From: Branchiostoma floridae
Taxonomy: Eukaryota; Chordata; Leptocardii; Amphioxiformes; Branchiostomatidae
NCBI RefSeq assembly: GCF_000003815.2
Contig: NC_049982.1
Location: 8,490,542-8,554,541, forward strand
Direction of reading: 5' to 3'
DNA: 64,000 bases
The notes under the pieces were generated by a model. It did not search any database, was not told where the DNA came from, and saw only the letters and a list, made by a program, of their open reading frames with translations. Every line of letters starts with the position of its first letter. The first letter of the stretch is position 1. Below, one piece after another: positions 1 through 12,011 of this stretch. The translations under genes and the position numbers were made by a program.

Positions 1-611
1 CCCGCTTCAGCAGAGCTTCCCCAAGGGATATCGCGTACGTCCGTGGGTGAGGCTATGTTTAGTAGAATGATGTGAAGCTATCATGGGTGTGAATTTTTTC
101 ATGTAAATTTTTTAACTTTCCAAATGAGATTGACAGCACTTATGAAAGAAGCAGGTATATGTAGGCATTCTTTAAAGTGGTGTCATATTTTTATTGGGGT
201 CTTTATTTGCAAACTCATGTTCGAAACCTAGTTGCAAGGGAACATACAAATGCAGTAAGGTAAGAAAAAGTAAGCAAATGTTGGGGGCGTGTCTTCTTCG
301 TTGGAAACAGTGACTAACTAGAGTTCGGCGACCTCATACCTCCATGAAAATTTAGAGCTTTCGTAAATTTCATGCAATTGACTAACACATTAACATAATT
401 CATGCATGGTATTGTTCATCATTGACTAACGTACACATGTCACAATTATAAAATTCCCATTATTAATCATAAAGCAGTTTTGCAAATTTTACATAAATTA
501 TGCAAATAAGTTCATCATTACCATATTTGGTATCTGCTTATATTCCACCTATCATAATTAACATGTGTTACATTTATTGAAGTCCAGTTATTGAAAACAA
601 TGGAATTATAC

Positions 612-1400
612 AATTTCCTAATTAATTATGCAAATTAAGTCCTCATTTGCATAACATGTATATCATTATAAACATCTTTGCCTAAGGTACCCGCATGCCT
701 AATATTTTGCCAATCCATCAATCCATTCTGCAGTTATCCTATTTAGAATGTCTTCACAAAAACGCCCCTGCAGTTCCGAAATTAAATGTTAGGGGGCTGA
801 AACCTGCCCCACTTTGTCATGACACTGCAAGCTATCTACCAGCCAAATGTTAAGACCATATCACATCCAGGTCAAGAGATACATTGAAAAAACTGCCATG
901 ATATAATATCCTAATTAATTATGCAAATGTACTCCTAATTTGCATAATTAGTATTTAATCTTGTACAACATTGTCTAAGGTACCTACATACCAAAAATCA
1001 TGAAAATCTGTTGTTCCCTTCTTGAGTTATCCTCGTCAGAAGTTTTTGACAAAAATGCCCCTGCTATCCCCAAACTAGACGCTAGGGGGCCCAAAGTTAC
1101 GTCATTTTTTCCTGAGCACAAGAGCTATCTAATACTTAAAAATCTTGACCATAGCATGTTCAGAACACCGAGATAGCAAAACCGGAAGTTGCACTGCAGT
1201 ACCAAGGTCACACACCAGGGGGCCCAAAATTGACCCTGACCTTCGTCTTCCCAACCCCTACCTACATAACAAATGTCATCGTAGTTCTCAAGTTATGCTG
1301 ACCACAAATATGCGGACACACAGACAGACACACACACAGACACACACACACACAGACACACCAAAAACTATACCTCCATTTTTTCATGGAGGTAATAAAT
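612..1400. repeat. Degenerate tandem repeat, ~290-bp unit, ending in a CA-rich tail
   Basis: Two clear units start near 618 and 911 with the same A/T-rich opening (CTAATTAATTATGCAAAT). Each then has GTCTAAGGTACC-like or GCCTAAGGTACC-like text, a TTGAGTTATCC-like segment, a CGCCCCTGC or TGCCCCTGC box and a TTAGGGGGC or CTAGGGGGC box. A third, more decayed unit runs to a (CA)n tract at about 1318-1366 and a short GGAGGTAATA end. A related single copy lies at 8870-9000, and the CA-rich terminus recurs near 2941-3016. This looks like an old interspersed repeat; no coding capacity is visible. The first 600 bases are A/T-rich and hold nothing else I can identify. Confidence 0.6.
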
Positions 1401-1532
1401 AGCCCCACGTTTAAGGATAAGTGGGATTTGTGATTTAAGTACACATGAATTGTTTTTTAAGTAGATAGTGAAACTCAGAGACCTCCCCTTAACTTCAGTC
1501 TCCTATCTAGCTGATTCATGATTTGCTTGTAG

Positions 1533-1713
1533 GAACTGCATCGGGCAAAACTTCGCTATGAACGAGATGAAGGTGGCGGTGGCGCTCATCCTGCAGCGTT
1601 TCCAGCTGGAGCTGGACCACACCAAACCTCCAGCCGTTCCCTGTACCAGGGTGACCAATCAGGCTGAGGACGGGATCTGGGTGAAAGTTCACCCGCTCAA
1701 GACCAAAACGTAA
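1533..1713 (+). CDS. Cytochrome P450 family 4-like, last exon only (5' part outside window)
   Basis: Only the terminal exon is inside the window. It follows an AG acceptor at 1531-1532, starts inside an Arg codon, and encodes about 59 residues to a TAA stop at 1711-1713. It opens with the [13 protein letters not shown] segment, the haem-binding Cys ligand followed by the L helix, which is typical of CYP4 (CYP4F/4V) enzymes. These are ER-membrane monooxygenases that usually omega-hydroxylate fatty acids and eicosanoids. The remaining residues fit the CYP4 C-terminal beta region. The rest of the haem loop and the whole catalytic body lie upstream of the window, so subfamily and integrity cannot be judged. 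Family assignment is established knowledge; substrate is inference. Confidence 0.85.
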
Positions 1714-4700
1714 TGTCGCGGACGTACAGGTGTAACGTTACTTTCACTTTTCATTGAAAGTTTATTTTGTAAGTTGAATGCTAATTTGGTAGATATATCG
1801 GAAAAATAGTATTGCATGTGACAAAGACAGTGATTGGCATATTGTAACATGATGCTAATCCAAAGTTATTGTTAACTATGTATGAATTTATATCATATAA
1901 TAAAGTATCTATATCATCGGAAGCATACATATGTGAAAAGACAAAAGTCTTGAAATACGTGGAATGAAATTCAAAATGAAAGTTACATGCAAGATCTTTA
2001 GAGGTTCTAGCTGTTTGAAGGGCGATCATGGAAAATCTAAATATTTTGAAATCTGAATAATGAGAGACCATACTGATTCAGCCATACAATTCTAGATATG
2101 TGTTTCAGCCCTAGTGCCATTTGGGATGGCACGGTCACTGGCAATGGTAGACTATCAAAACGCATTACGGGTTTCTGTACATTATATAAAAGTGCTTCAG
2201 GTAGTTCATTAAACAAATCTTTTGTTGAAAAGCTTTCTCACCAAGATAATCCAATAACATGTAAGATACTAGTACTGTCGGGATTGCTCGAGGCATGTCC
2301 CAATATGACGTCCATACGATATTTGCTTTGAAAATACCCTATTGTTAAGATTCAGTCATCTTTTATTTTATTCATTTATTTATTTATTCATGTGTCTTCA
2401 GGGTTATCCCTTCAGTTAACGTATCTGTGGATTTCGTGGAAACAAATTAACGATATCAGGTCACACTTACAGACGGCAGGTCATTGACATGTAGGGGTTT
2501 TAGATGGTCATCAATATTTCTTCAATAAAAGAAGGGGGGATCCGAAAAGCTCCAACAGTCCTTCATTTGTCGCATTCATAGTTGTTTCGTTAGTAAACAA
2601 CAATCCAAGCCTTGCGGGTATTTATCTGGTTTCCATTTTGTGGCTCTTTTACTACTTCTGTACCAGTAAATGGAAACTTAAGCTACCACAAACACATATA
2701 TGGTCGAATACGCACAGTAGACACTTTGAAGATTAGTTTGGTGGGGGGTGGGGGGAGGGTAGTGGGCGTGACAGGCCGATAAGAAAATTCCTGTCTTTCA
2801 GAAAATTAGAGCCGGGTGCACTTACAGAACGTATCGTATATGGACACTACTATAAAGATACTGTCCCGTCTATATCTTGACGTGTTGTAAAAAGATATGG
2901 TACGTAACGGACGAGATCATGATGCAATCTTGCCCAAATATCCATCATGCAAACCACACGCACGCACACACACACGGACCCACACACGGACCCACCAAAA
3001 ACAATACCTCAATTCTATAACCAGGAGGAAATAGTCTGGATTATTTTACAGAACAGTGTATAATACAAAGTGTGTGTGTTTTTGACACGATGTGGTATAC
3101 ATTAGAGGTCAAACACAGGAGGTGAAAACCACAGGCCACCCGAAGGCCTGCCCTATATCCTGCCGTATTATATACCTTAAAAGTCAACAGCTAGACCTAG
3201 TTTATTTTTGGCGCCCTGACGTCACAAGGAAGTAAAGTGACACAAAGGACAGGCCACGCGGCTGGGAGCTAGCCGGGGATTCCCCACTTATAAACACAAT
3301 GCAAATAGTCAAGGAAGAGGTTTGTTATTCATGGTTGCTAAGGTTAGCTTATCATGTTAAATGCAGATCTTATGACAACTCTCCTGATCTCTCATTGTTG
3401 TTGTCACAACCAACTGCACACCATTCAATCGAGTCAGCTGCATCCCGTGAAGCTGTTTACGTTCCTATTGTCGATTGCAACATTCTATACATACTAATTA
3501 ACAGGCACCGCTTTCTAACATAAGGACCCGCGTGCGTCATTTTTTATATCATATTACATCAAGGTGTTTCGGCAACAATGATGGGCGAGGCGTGGCCCAC
3601 TTGAATATAAGTTCTTTTTTTGGGGTCCGAGTTGAATCCCCACACAGGAGTCGTCTGCTGCGGCCAAACCTCTCCACGGAGCTCTCAGTTGAACGCACTA
3701 CCCGGTAAGTTGTTACTGATCCCTTGTTCGCACCAGACCTCTTGGCAAACAGAAAAAAATGGTCGTGTAAGGTCAAGAAAAGGCTCATTCCTTCCCCTGC
3801 TTGGAGAATATGCTTTTACTACCTCAGTTTCCTCCGGTTCTACTCAGTGCGTCGCACTTTTCGTACATGTTTGTAGCCCCAAGAAAGCGCGCTCCTGGTA
3901 GTTATAGAGATATGTAGAAATGCAGACAATTCCGATTCATCTGCTTGGACATTTATATAGATAGTTACCTGAAAAGGATGTTTGCGTTCTGTAAATATTT
4001 TGCATCTTAGACCTCTGTTTATCGGAAAGTGATACACGCAGTTTTATTAGTCTCTCTAGTAGAAAAAGGCATATGCTGGCTTCGGGGGGGAATAATTTGC
4101 TATGGGTTTCTGACGTTTGCCAGCGCAGTCATAGGATATTCCTTTCCAGCGGAATTACTCTCCTTGTCAAATATTCAACTTAATTACTGTCAAATCCTAC
4201 TATCCATAACCACGCATAAAGGCTGGTGGTGGCGGCCAAAGTTTTGCAAGCGACTGTAGCGCGCCTTACATGTGCCATGTAACATCCGTAGATTGAAGCG
4301 CTGAAGGGGATCCGCAAGCGAATAGTTCAGGGTCTAAAACGTCAAGATTTTTTTCCTGGTCAAATGGGTAGAAATCCTGGCAGTTTTGAGGTGGGTGTGA
4401 CATGGGAGGGTTTCTACTTTCTGATTAGGGGAAAAAAAAGCTGAGTTTTTGTGGTTGTCAGGGGATATAAAGTTGGGACTTTTTTGTCCTAGCACAAGGC
4501 CTCACTGGGCTGTAGTGCGGTTTTGAGGTCAATGGTCAATTTTTCACTTTCCCGGAAGTTTGTGCCGTTAGATTCATGGTGAAATATGCTTTTTTGGATA
4601 GCTGAGATGATGGGCTTTCATATGAGGGTATGTTTGGGTGCCAGTAACGTCAGAAAGTTGAGTTATTAACACTTGCTTTGTCCTCTTTTTTGTATTGGAA

Positions 4701-4851
4701 ACCATTGTTATTAAAGAGGCTGTATATTGAATCACTGGCGGATACCCTGAATTTACGCATGTATGCAGCCTTGTGTACTGCCAGCAGATACAACAGCTCA
4801 TAGCCTCAATGATTTTTTTCTCCTTCTGTCAGAATGATATACTGAGTCATC
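1714..4851. other. Intergenic, no gene recognised
   Basis: Between the P450 stop and the TIL-WSC gene I see only short ORFs without recognisable motifs. A (CA)n-rich repeat terminus sits near 2941-3016 and resembles the end of the 612-1400 repeat. The sequence just before 4852 should contain the promoter and 5' UTR of the TIL-WSC gene, but no convincing core element stands out. Confidence 0.4.
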
Positions 4852-7800
4852 ATGGCCATGAAAACACTGACACTACTCACCATGGTGATGGTGACGTCAC
4901 CCGTGTCTCTACAAGCCGAGTCTTCTACCCACTACCCAGAAGTTGACCAGACAACCCAAGACCCGGTTGAGGTCTACCGTGGACCGGCTCTTTCAATAGA
5001 AAGGTGCCCCGCTCATAGTCGCATGTTGTGGTGCGGCAGGCGATGTCGACCCACCTGTACCAACCCCAACGGCAAGCCTACCATGTGCGCGCGCATGAAG
5101 TGCGAATCGGGCTCCCAAGGATGTGTGTGTGAGGAAGGGTATCTCTGGCGCAACGGCGTGTGCGTCCTTCCGTATGAGTGTGAAGGTAAAGTCATGTACT
5201 CTATATGTAAACCTCTTTATTTATTTCTGCCTATACACTAGTACTTCGAGAAGGTTTGACTATTTGCCAGGACTAAAATGTCGCTGTAATTGTTATAGAA
5301 TAGAGCCTGAGTTGACACGCGGCAAAAAGTACAGCTACTTTCGTACGTTTCTACTCACTCACAAATACCTTATTTTGAGACGGTTGTTGTTGCACACCTG
5401 CATGCACAGGAAACTGTCACATTCTCTATGTGGTTTGCAACCACACAAATCAATAATAATGAATGAATGAATGAATGGTTTAGCGCCAAAAACAAGTGCG
5501 CATGTACATCATCATTACAGCCATACATGCAAGGGTGTATGATACATAAAACAATAGTTAAAACTTCATTAAGATTCATTTAACAATGATACAATGAAAG
5601 GAAGTGTGCTGTTCCTGAATCTGGATGATCGGCACCTAAACTGTGTGTAGTTGTCCTTTGTACGTAGCTCCCTGCCATGAACACTTTTCGGGGGTAACCA
5701 GTCAGAGAATAGTGGGGACTTCGACACAGACAATGCAAACTTCAAATTAAAATAAACAAAGACTGCGGCGTCTCAGGTACAGCAAAGTAAGTGACAGCTG
5801 TTCTAGGACTCTGTCGTAGCCAACATAGTGTCTACCTAGAATTATTCTGCACGCCCTCTTTTGTACAGCTTCAGTACACTTTGACTGGAAAGCAGTGAGG
5901 CCTGGATGCCTCACTGGGCAAGCATACTCTAACAATGGTCTTACAAACCCACAGAAAAGCTGGCAATACAAACTGACAACACTGATGAAGTAATGAGAAC
6001 ATTGAACACGATTTTTCTTACATCAGGTTTGACGTAGCTCTGTTGAGAACTTCCCTGCGTATGCCTGTCCTTGGTACTAACTGCACCTTCTCTTGTATCT
6101 GTCCAGAGACGACGGAGTTTGTAGAACTTCAGCAGGAAGTTAATCAGCTGGCACGTGAACTGCCCAGGACTCTAGCGGAGCTGGGACTGACCAGTGTGGT
6201 GCAGCATGTTCAGGAGCTGAAGACAAACGGTAAGGCCTGCCCCATCCCTACCCTCTACACTTAGTGTTACAATGTACGGACAGACAAGCTACATTTAGAA
6301 ATTAATTCCTTCTGTACCCGACATTGGCAATAATCCCTTGCTATGCTAAGTTTCAGAGAGTCACCGACGAAAGATAGTAGTGGATGCTAACTAAAACTTC
6401 TATCTGACCGTTTCCAACTTCATATCCAGAGTAAATGTATTGCTATTTGGTGAATGTCATGTTAGTTACTAGATGATACTTCATGACAAATATTTCGTTA
6501 TTCTTAGAATACCTTGGGTGCTACCAGGACGGCTCCAGTCACAGCTTTCCGAGAAAGGTGATGACGTCAAGCGCCATGACGACTGAGACGTGCATAGCAG
6601 CATGCCAGAATGCTGGCTACACCTACGCTGGTTGGTCCATGTTTCATATTCAATGACCATATTTTCTTTAGATCATGAGGAACATAATGGCTTATAATTT
6701 AATTCATGGTCAAAGCGAACCAAATTACATTTGGAAGAGAAGCCATGCAAAATCTTCTTTCTCAGTTTGTAATTATGTTAACAGCGTTACTTGGTGAAGG
6801 TAACTTTTAACAACATTTCAGACACGACTCTCATTAGACAGTTGATTTGTAAATCATGAGCACCATTCAGGAGAATAACGGCAAGGACGTTTTCCCTGCT
6901 CTGTAGCCACCGAGGTTTCCCGTTCTATGGGCTGGTGGTGGCGGAGCCTACATGACTGCCACTGCGGGAGGGAGGCGGACTTCAACCGGCTGGGTCAGCG
7001 GGTGTGTGACAGTGAATGTAACAGCCATTGCCGTGGCAACAGGAACCAGAAGTGCGGAGGAAGGTACAGAATGTCCGTGTACAAGATCGACGCAGGTGAT
7101 TACCTTGTTAGATACCCACATTTCAAACATAGCAACAACAGTCCTTTTAAAAAATGATAAAATTGGCATCACCCACACAATACAGGGGCTCTCAAATACA
7201 ATTAATACAAAATTTGCATTGATTGTTTTTTAAGAGCCCCTGTATTGTGATGGTGATATATGCCAATTCTATCAGTTAGCAGGCGACGAGCACTACTCAA
7301 GAAAAGACGTCACGTTAGTAGATGTAGAAAAAATACACAGAACTACGTTCATGATACATTTAAGCTCGTAGCCTGTTCCTAGGGAAGGGGAGAAAAACGT
7401 TGACCACTAGATATATGTATGAAAAGCCTCAAAAGCACGTGTAAAACATGACATTACATCACAGGTGATTAAGTTGTTAGATTACTCACTATGAACATAC
7501 ATATGCTTGGAGATTTAATGTCTTTAAACCTGCCCCCTTCTTCTCCAGTTCCCAGTTGCCAGGACTCGCCCCGACAGGTCGGTCCTCACTGGTACCAGAC
7601 TGGGAACACCACCCTGCTGCAGTACCAGGGTGACCCGCAAGACCGTCCTTTTGCCTTCACGACTCCTGCCCTGGATGGGAAGGACGCTATCCCCATTCAA
7701 AGTGAGAAAAGTTTGCGTCTTCCAGTTGCAAAATAAACAAGTGCTTTAAAAAAGCTGGCATTTTGCCAAGGTTTGCGTGTGTACACGGTTTTTTTCTAGT

Positions 7801-10800
7801 TATTGGAATGTGCTGAAACTATTGTTTATATTAAATGGATGTAAAAAGGAAACAAGAACAATTTAAAATCACCCTCCCCTGGACTCGATCCCGGACCGTA
7901 GCTCTGCAAATCAGGCTGACGTCAGAGGTATTTGTGTAGTAACCCCTGAACCCGGAAGTCACTTCTCTGCACCATAGCGCACTTTTCAGAAAATGATATC
8001 TCAGCAATCGTATACCCCTGCTTTAACATTTTTACATTGTCACGGTCTCCATAGTACATACTACAAATCTGGTAAGTTAGAAGGTCCAGTTCTTTTTCGA
8101 TAATACAGGGCGATCAATGAAAAATCGTGGCAATTTCCATTTTCGCACTGGAAATCCTACTAATGTCATAGGGTTTCCAGTCGAAATTGTTTTGTACCCA
8201 GGGGAATCAGAACATTTGTGTTCCCTAATAGAGGGTGTTGATTTATGAAAAATAAAAGTTACAGAACAAAAATCGGACCTTCCGTTCCAGAGATATGGCC
8301 CTTTAAAGTTGCTGGGCGGTGTCCGCAGGTGTGGCGCCAGGTGTGAAAATCGCATTTCTAATTAGCAATAATTAAGAAAGTAAAAACATTGTGCCACTCA
8401 AAAGTTCTTTTCTGCACAGTCCAAGTAGTATTTTGTAGCAATCAAGTAAAGATAAGATGTTTATTTGCCTTTTTCTTTCACTACAGGTGAGGTCAACTTG
8501 CTGAAAATTAAGTTTTTTCAGCATGGCACATGCACAGCTGGAAAAGTGGCCAATCATTTCCAGATGACCCCTTTTTGAAGAGCGATAATCAATAAACTGT
8601 TCATCCTATAACTAAGATATTTCAGATATTGGAAATGTGTAGTAGATTCTCTTAACACAGTTTATTGCAGACATTCTAGAGACATGGTTACGAGATTATG
8701 TGTAATCAAAAATACTAATTTGTAACATATCTCAAAAGGTCAAAGGTCATCGGCACCTGTCACTTATATAAGTCCACATAAAAAATTACCTATCAACATT
8801 CTTCTCTATCTCAGTGACAAGTATCACATGTTTAATATAACAGAATAGAAATAGTTTAGATAATTTCCACATCAATTATGCAAATTAGCTTCTGATTTGC
8901 ATAATTAATATTTAATTACATGAAGCATCACTTAATCTATCTACATACCAATAATCATGATGATCCGTCAACCCCTTCTTGAGTTATTCCCTTTCACAGT
9001 CTGACCATAAGCATTGAATATCAGCATACCTTACTACTAAAGGGTTTTGGCACATGCTAATTCTAAATTTGCCATCAAAACTATCACATTTCACCAGGAA
9101 ATACTACTTTTACGACATCTAATGACCAAAAGTATATAAAGATATTACCTATGAACCATGACCACCTGACTTTGTAACTGGTTTATTCAAGTTTATTGAA
9201 CAATTGATAATTCTTTGACATTACAACATATGTTTGAAAAGACTTGGTAGCTCCTCTTCTAAGCTGCACAGCTTTGAATGGTTGATACATTGTAATTCTC
9301 CCTCTGTGCCATCTCAATTTCTTCTATGATGTTCCAGGTGCTATTCCCAATGCAGCATCTTGCAAATCTGAAAACTTTTAACATTGGAAATATCAGCAAA
9401 AACCTCTATGCCCTTGATATCACATTCAACAACAAACACAACTTGCTATGTTATTGATTTTTTGGATCTTACAAGGTAAAAATTGAACTTCAGTGATCAT
9501 CTCAACGTAAATATGCTCACGTTGGACACATTTACAAATGATGTTTCCTTTCATGAAGTTGGTGACAAAGAAAACAAAAGTTTTGCGTCTCAAACCTGAA
9601 ACAAACGTGTCCGAACATACAATGTATCTACACTTATAAAGGCTATCTGTATACAATTAATGAATATCAATACGCTAATTATTTACATGGAAACGAGAAT
9701 ATTTTGATAATTATGGACCCGCCTAACTAAATTTATATGCAGGGTCCTACGGCCGTAACTCACGGCCCGGACTCGGCACACCACACGGAGCGAGTAGCAC
9801 ATGTTGAACATTCACATCGCTAACTCACAACAAACCTACACATGTTATACATCATTTTAAAGCTTAGAAACCGCTTGTTACACACATGGATGCTAGAAAC
9901 CGCTTGTTACACACATGGATGCAACTTTTTGAAAAAATAAGACATCAATGGTGAAAAATGCCATCTAAATTTGCAAACTGGAGGTAAACCACCTTAAAAT
10001 TGCGGTACAAGAAAGTTTCACGTACCAAATTGTAGCTTGTTTTCTTGTCTATCCAATCCTACCATATATGGGTTGCTTCCAAATAAGGCTGAGATGCAAA
10101 TCAGGCTGACGCAACGCCATGCCCGCAGAGCGCTCGAACAGGTAAACGCGGAAGTGACTTTCCCGTCTCGCGAGGCATTTTCCCGAAGGCCATATCTCAA
10201 CAATCTTTTATCCCCTGCTTAAAATTTTTACATTGCCAGGGCCTCCATACTACATACTACAATTCTGGTAAGTTTGAAGTTCTAGGCCTTTCTCAATTTT
10301 ACACGGCGATCAATCGAAAATCGCTACACGCACGGAAAACACCACCGCCGCACGCATGAATATTAACTAAGTCGCAAAGGAATCTGGGATAGGCTATATG
10401 TAACTGTTATATATATATATACACGATTTATTTGGAAAACATTTCATCTTTATGAATTGGTAATACAACGTTAAAATGTAAGAGCAATAATTGGATTATA
10501 TGCTGCACCAATCTTAGGAATATCATACTTCATTCATTTAATCTAATCAAATATCAGGCCCCATTACGGACCACAGACAATGACTCACGACAGAGCTTTT
10601 AAATTGTATACAAATGCATTGCAGATTTTGAACAGGTCCGTTCATCTCAACATCACAACATCACTCCATCACTCCATCACAACGGCAACTATTCTGGTCT
10701 CAGGGCATTTTGCCGCTAAGGCGGCAAAATGCAAAAAAAATACTAAGTGGAAAGATAAGTGTCGTAAGTACTTGAAAAAATAAACCAGCAATCCCTTATT

Positions 10801-11342
10801 TAACAAAGTTGAAGTGCTGTTGGTCATTTTTTTTGAAGTTAAAATCCAAATGTCTTTTGTCCCAAATGTTTTTGCAAAAATTTAAAATACACCCCCTCCA
10901 AAAAAACAACAATTAGATGGGACTTATTGAAGGGGGCGTGCCAATGACCCAGAATAAGTGACGGGTGTCATCTTATCCCGCATGGACCATGAGCTTTAAG
11001 TATTTCAATGCTGTTTGCATTTATCCAGGCACACTGGTGAACATGAGTGCAGATATTGAGGGCTTCCCGAGTCAGTACCCCGCCACCACTGCAGAGGGCA
11101 TGCCCGACCTGGTTCCAGACTACACAGCTCTGCTAGCCTCTCTCCAGGCCCCCGGGCTGCGACTGACGGCAGGGACGGACACCGTGTTGGAGCTGGACCA
11201 ACACTTCTCCATCAGGTCCTACTCCTGTAGTCTGGAGTACAACCCTGGTATAAATGGGCGGTCAGGGAGAGGGATTCGGATGAGGATCATAGTTGTCAGT
11301 GAGAATCCGTATAAAGTGATGGTTGAAATCATTTGTTATTAA
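4852..11342 (+). CDS. Secreted TIL-WSC protein with unrecognised C-terminal module (6 exons, 411 aa)
   Basis: Exons: 4852-5185, 6107-6229, 6508-6630, 6907-7095, 7549-7701, 11029-11342. Every internal junction is GT-AG in phase 1, and the joined frame has no gap. Residues 1-22 form a signal peptide. Residues 52-110 are a trypsin-inhibitor-like (TIL) domain with ten cysteines. Residues 112-152 are a helical linker. Residues 153-256 form a WSC domain on two exons (GCYQDG start, CDSECNSHC and CGGRYRMSVYK end), a putative carbohydrate-binding fold. Residues 257-411 match no family I know but align with the end of the secreted protein at 19.3-21.7 kb. The product is probably extracellular, but whether it is an inhibitor, lectin or matrix protein is open. 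The long last intron is full of repeats. A downstream in-frame ATG (codon 3) also exists; I chose the first. Confidence 0.82.
5459..5476. repeat. (GAAT)n microsatellite
   Basis: About four and a half copies of the tetranucleotide in the first intron of the TIL-WSC gene. Confidence 0.8.
5747..5971 (-). pseudogene. Non-LTR retrotransposon (LINE) reverse-transcriptase C-terminal fragment
   Basis: The minus-strand frame holds an RPLLEYACPV segment, then EAVQKRACRIILG and a late LRRRSLCLF. This is the pattern at the C-terminal end of LINE reverse transcriptases of the CR1/Jockey/RTE type, after the catalytic palm. No palm motif, endonuclease or 3' tail can be seen around it, so this is a short dead remnant inside the first intron of the TIL-WSC gene, antisense to it. 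The family assignment rests on the peptide pattern; the clade is uncertain. Confidence 0.7.
7156..7273. mobile_element. Short hairpin MITE
   Basis: The left arm (GATAAAATTGGCATCACCC, then ACAATACAGGGGCTCT) is mirrored by the right arm with a few mismatches and a small indel. The loop is A/T-rich. Total about 118 bp, in intron 4 of the TIL-WSC gene. There is no coding capacity, so it would depend on a transposase elsewhere. Confidence 0.7.
7850..8355 (-). repeat. SINE-like interspersed repeat with degenerate B-box
   Basis: Read on the minus strand, a GGGATCGAGTCC segment near 7887-7900 resembles a pol III B-box (GGTTCGANTCC). It is followed by a tail (GTTCTTGTTTCC) that also follows the tRNA-like sequence at 45.84-45.92 kb. 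The part at about 7905-8130 recurs at 10092-10330 (TGCAAATCAGGCTGACG, CATACTACATACTACAA-like and GGCGATCAAT segments). I infer a tRNA-derived or composite repeat; its exact ends are unclear. Confidence 0.5.
8870..9000. repeat. Single copy related to the 612-1400 repeat
   Basis: TTATGCAAATTAGC, TTTGCATAATTAATATTTAAT and CCCCTTCTTGAGTTATTCC occur in the same order and spacing as in the 612-1400 units. It lies in the last intron of the TIL-WSC gene. Confidence 0.6.
9865..9922. repeat. Perfect tandem duplication, 2 x 29 bp
   Basis: The 29-base unit beginning TAGAAACCGCTTG is repeated twice head to tail without mismatch at 9865-9893 and 9894-9922, in the last intron of the TIL-WSC gene. Confidence 0.9.
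10092..10330. repeat. Second copy of the 7.9-8.1 kb interspersed repeat
   Basis: It shares with 7905-8130 the opening ATGCAAATCAGGCTGACG-like text, a CATATCTCAACAATC-like segment, CATACTACATACTACAAT and GGCGATCAAT in the same order. It lacks the B-box part, so it is a partial or diverged copy in the same intron. Together the two copies show that this intron grew by repeat insertion. Confidence 0.6.
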
Positions 11343-12011
11343 GCACCACGCACGGGATGCTTTTAAGAGGCTTGTTGTGTGTATATCTATTCCTTCAGTT
11401 CAACTATGACAAAGAAGTTGGGGGGGGGGGGGTGGTAATGTTATAGTAATCATGCTTGCTTGACAATATACAATATATGTATGTAAACTGTTCTTTTGTG
11501 GTGAACTATACAGTACAATGAAGTTCCATTCACTATTATCTCAGTCAATCCTGTGTTTGTTTGTCTCGAGTGTTTCAAACTAAGAAACTACATTTTTTGG
11601 TTTGTGGGCCTCAGGCAAAGCAATTAAAAACGAAATGATTGTCTATATGTATCACATGCCATAAACATGAACTGAGGTCTTAGTTACTACTAGTAATTGG
11701 AAATAGAAAACCAATGGCAGAATGGTGAGATTACTACCAGTTGAGCCACAGGGACATCCTTCTGGTATCACACTGCTGTTTGTTAATAAGTCTCCTAAAA
11801 AGTCATTGGGTATGTTGGTATGGCACTCCTGTCCTAAATAAACTTCAAAAGAGAACCAAAGACTGTGGTATAAAAAAGCTGTTTAATGTCCAGTTGACTT
11901 AGCCACAGTGCTATCTTACTGATGCCTCTTAAGCTCAACCCACAGTGGTATCAAACCACTGTTCAATTCTTAACTGCATCAGCATCCATTGTAGCATCCC
12001 AATGATGCCTG
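11343..12011. other. Convergent intergenic region with a probable poly(A) signal for the minus-strand gene
   Basis: The region lies between the stops of the TIL-WSC gene (+) and the neuralized gene (-). A G-run lies at 11420-11432. ATTAAA read on the minus strand at about 11879-11884 is a plausible poly(A) signal of the neuralized gene. For the plus-strand gene, ATTAAA at about 11620 is the best candidate. Confidence 0.4.

Noticed and set aside
1145-1402. 85-residue ORF across the CA-rich tract
   Set aside because: Half of it is a translated microsatellite (HTQTHTHT), inside a repeat.
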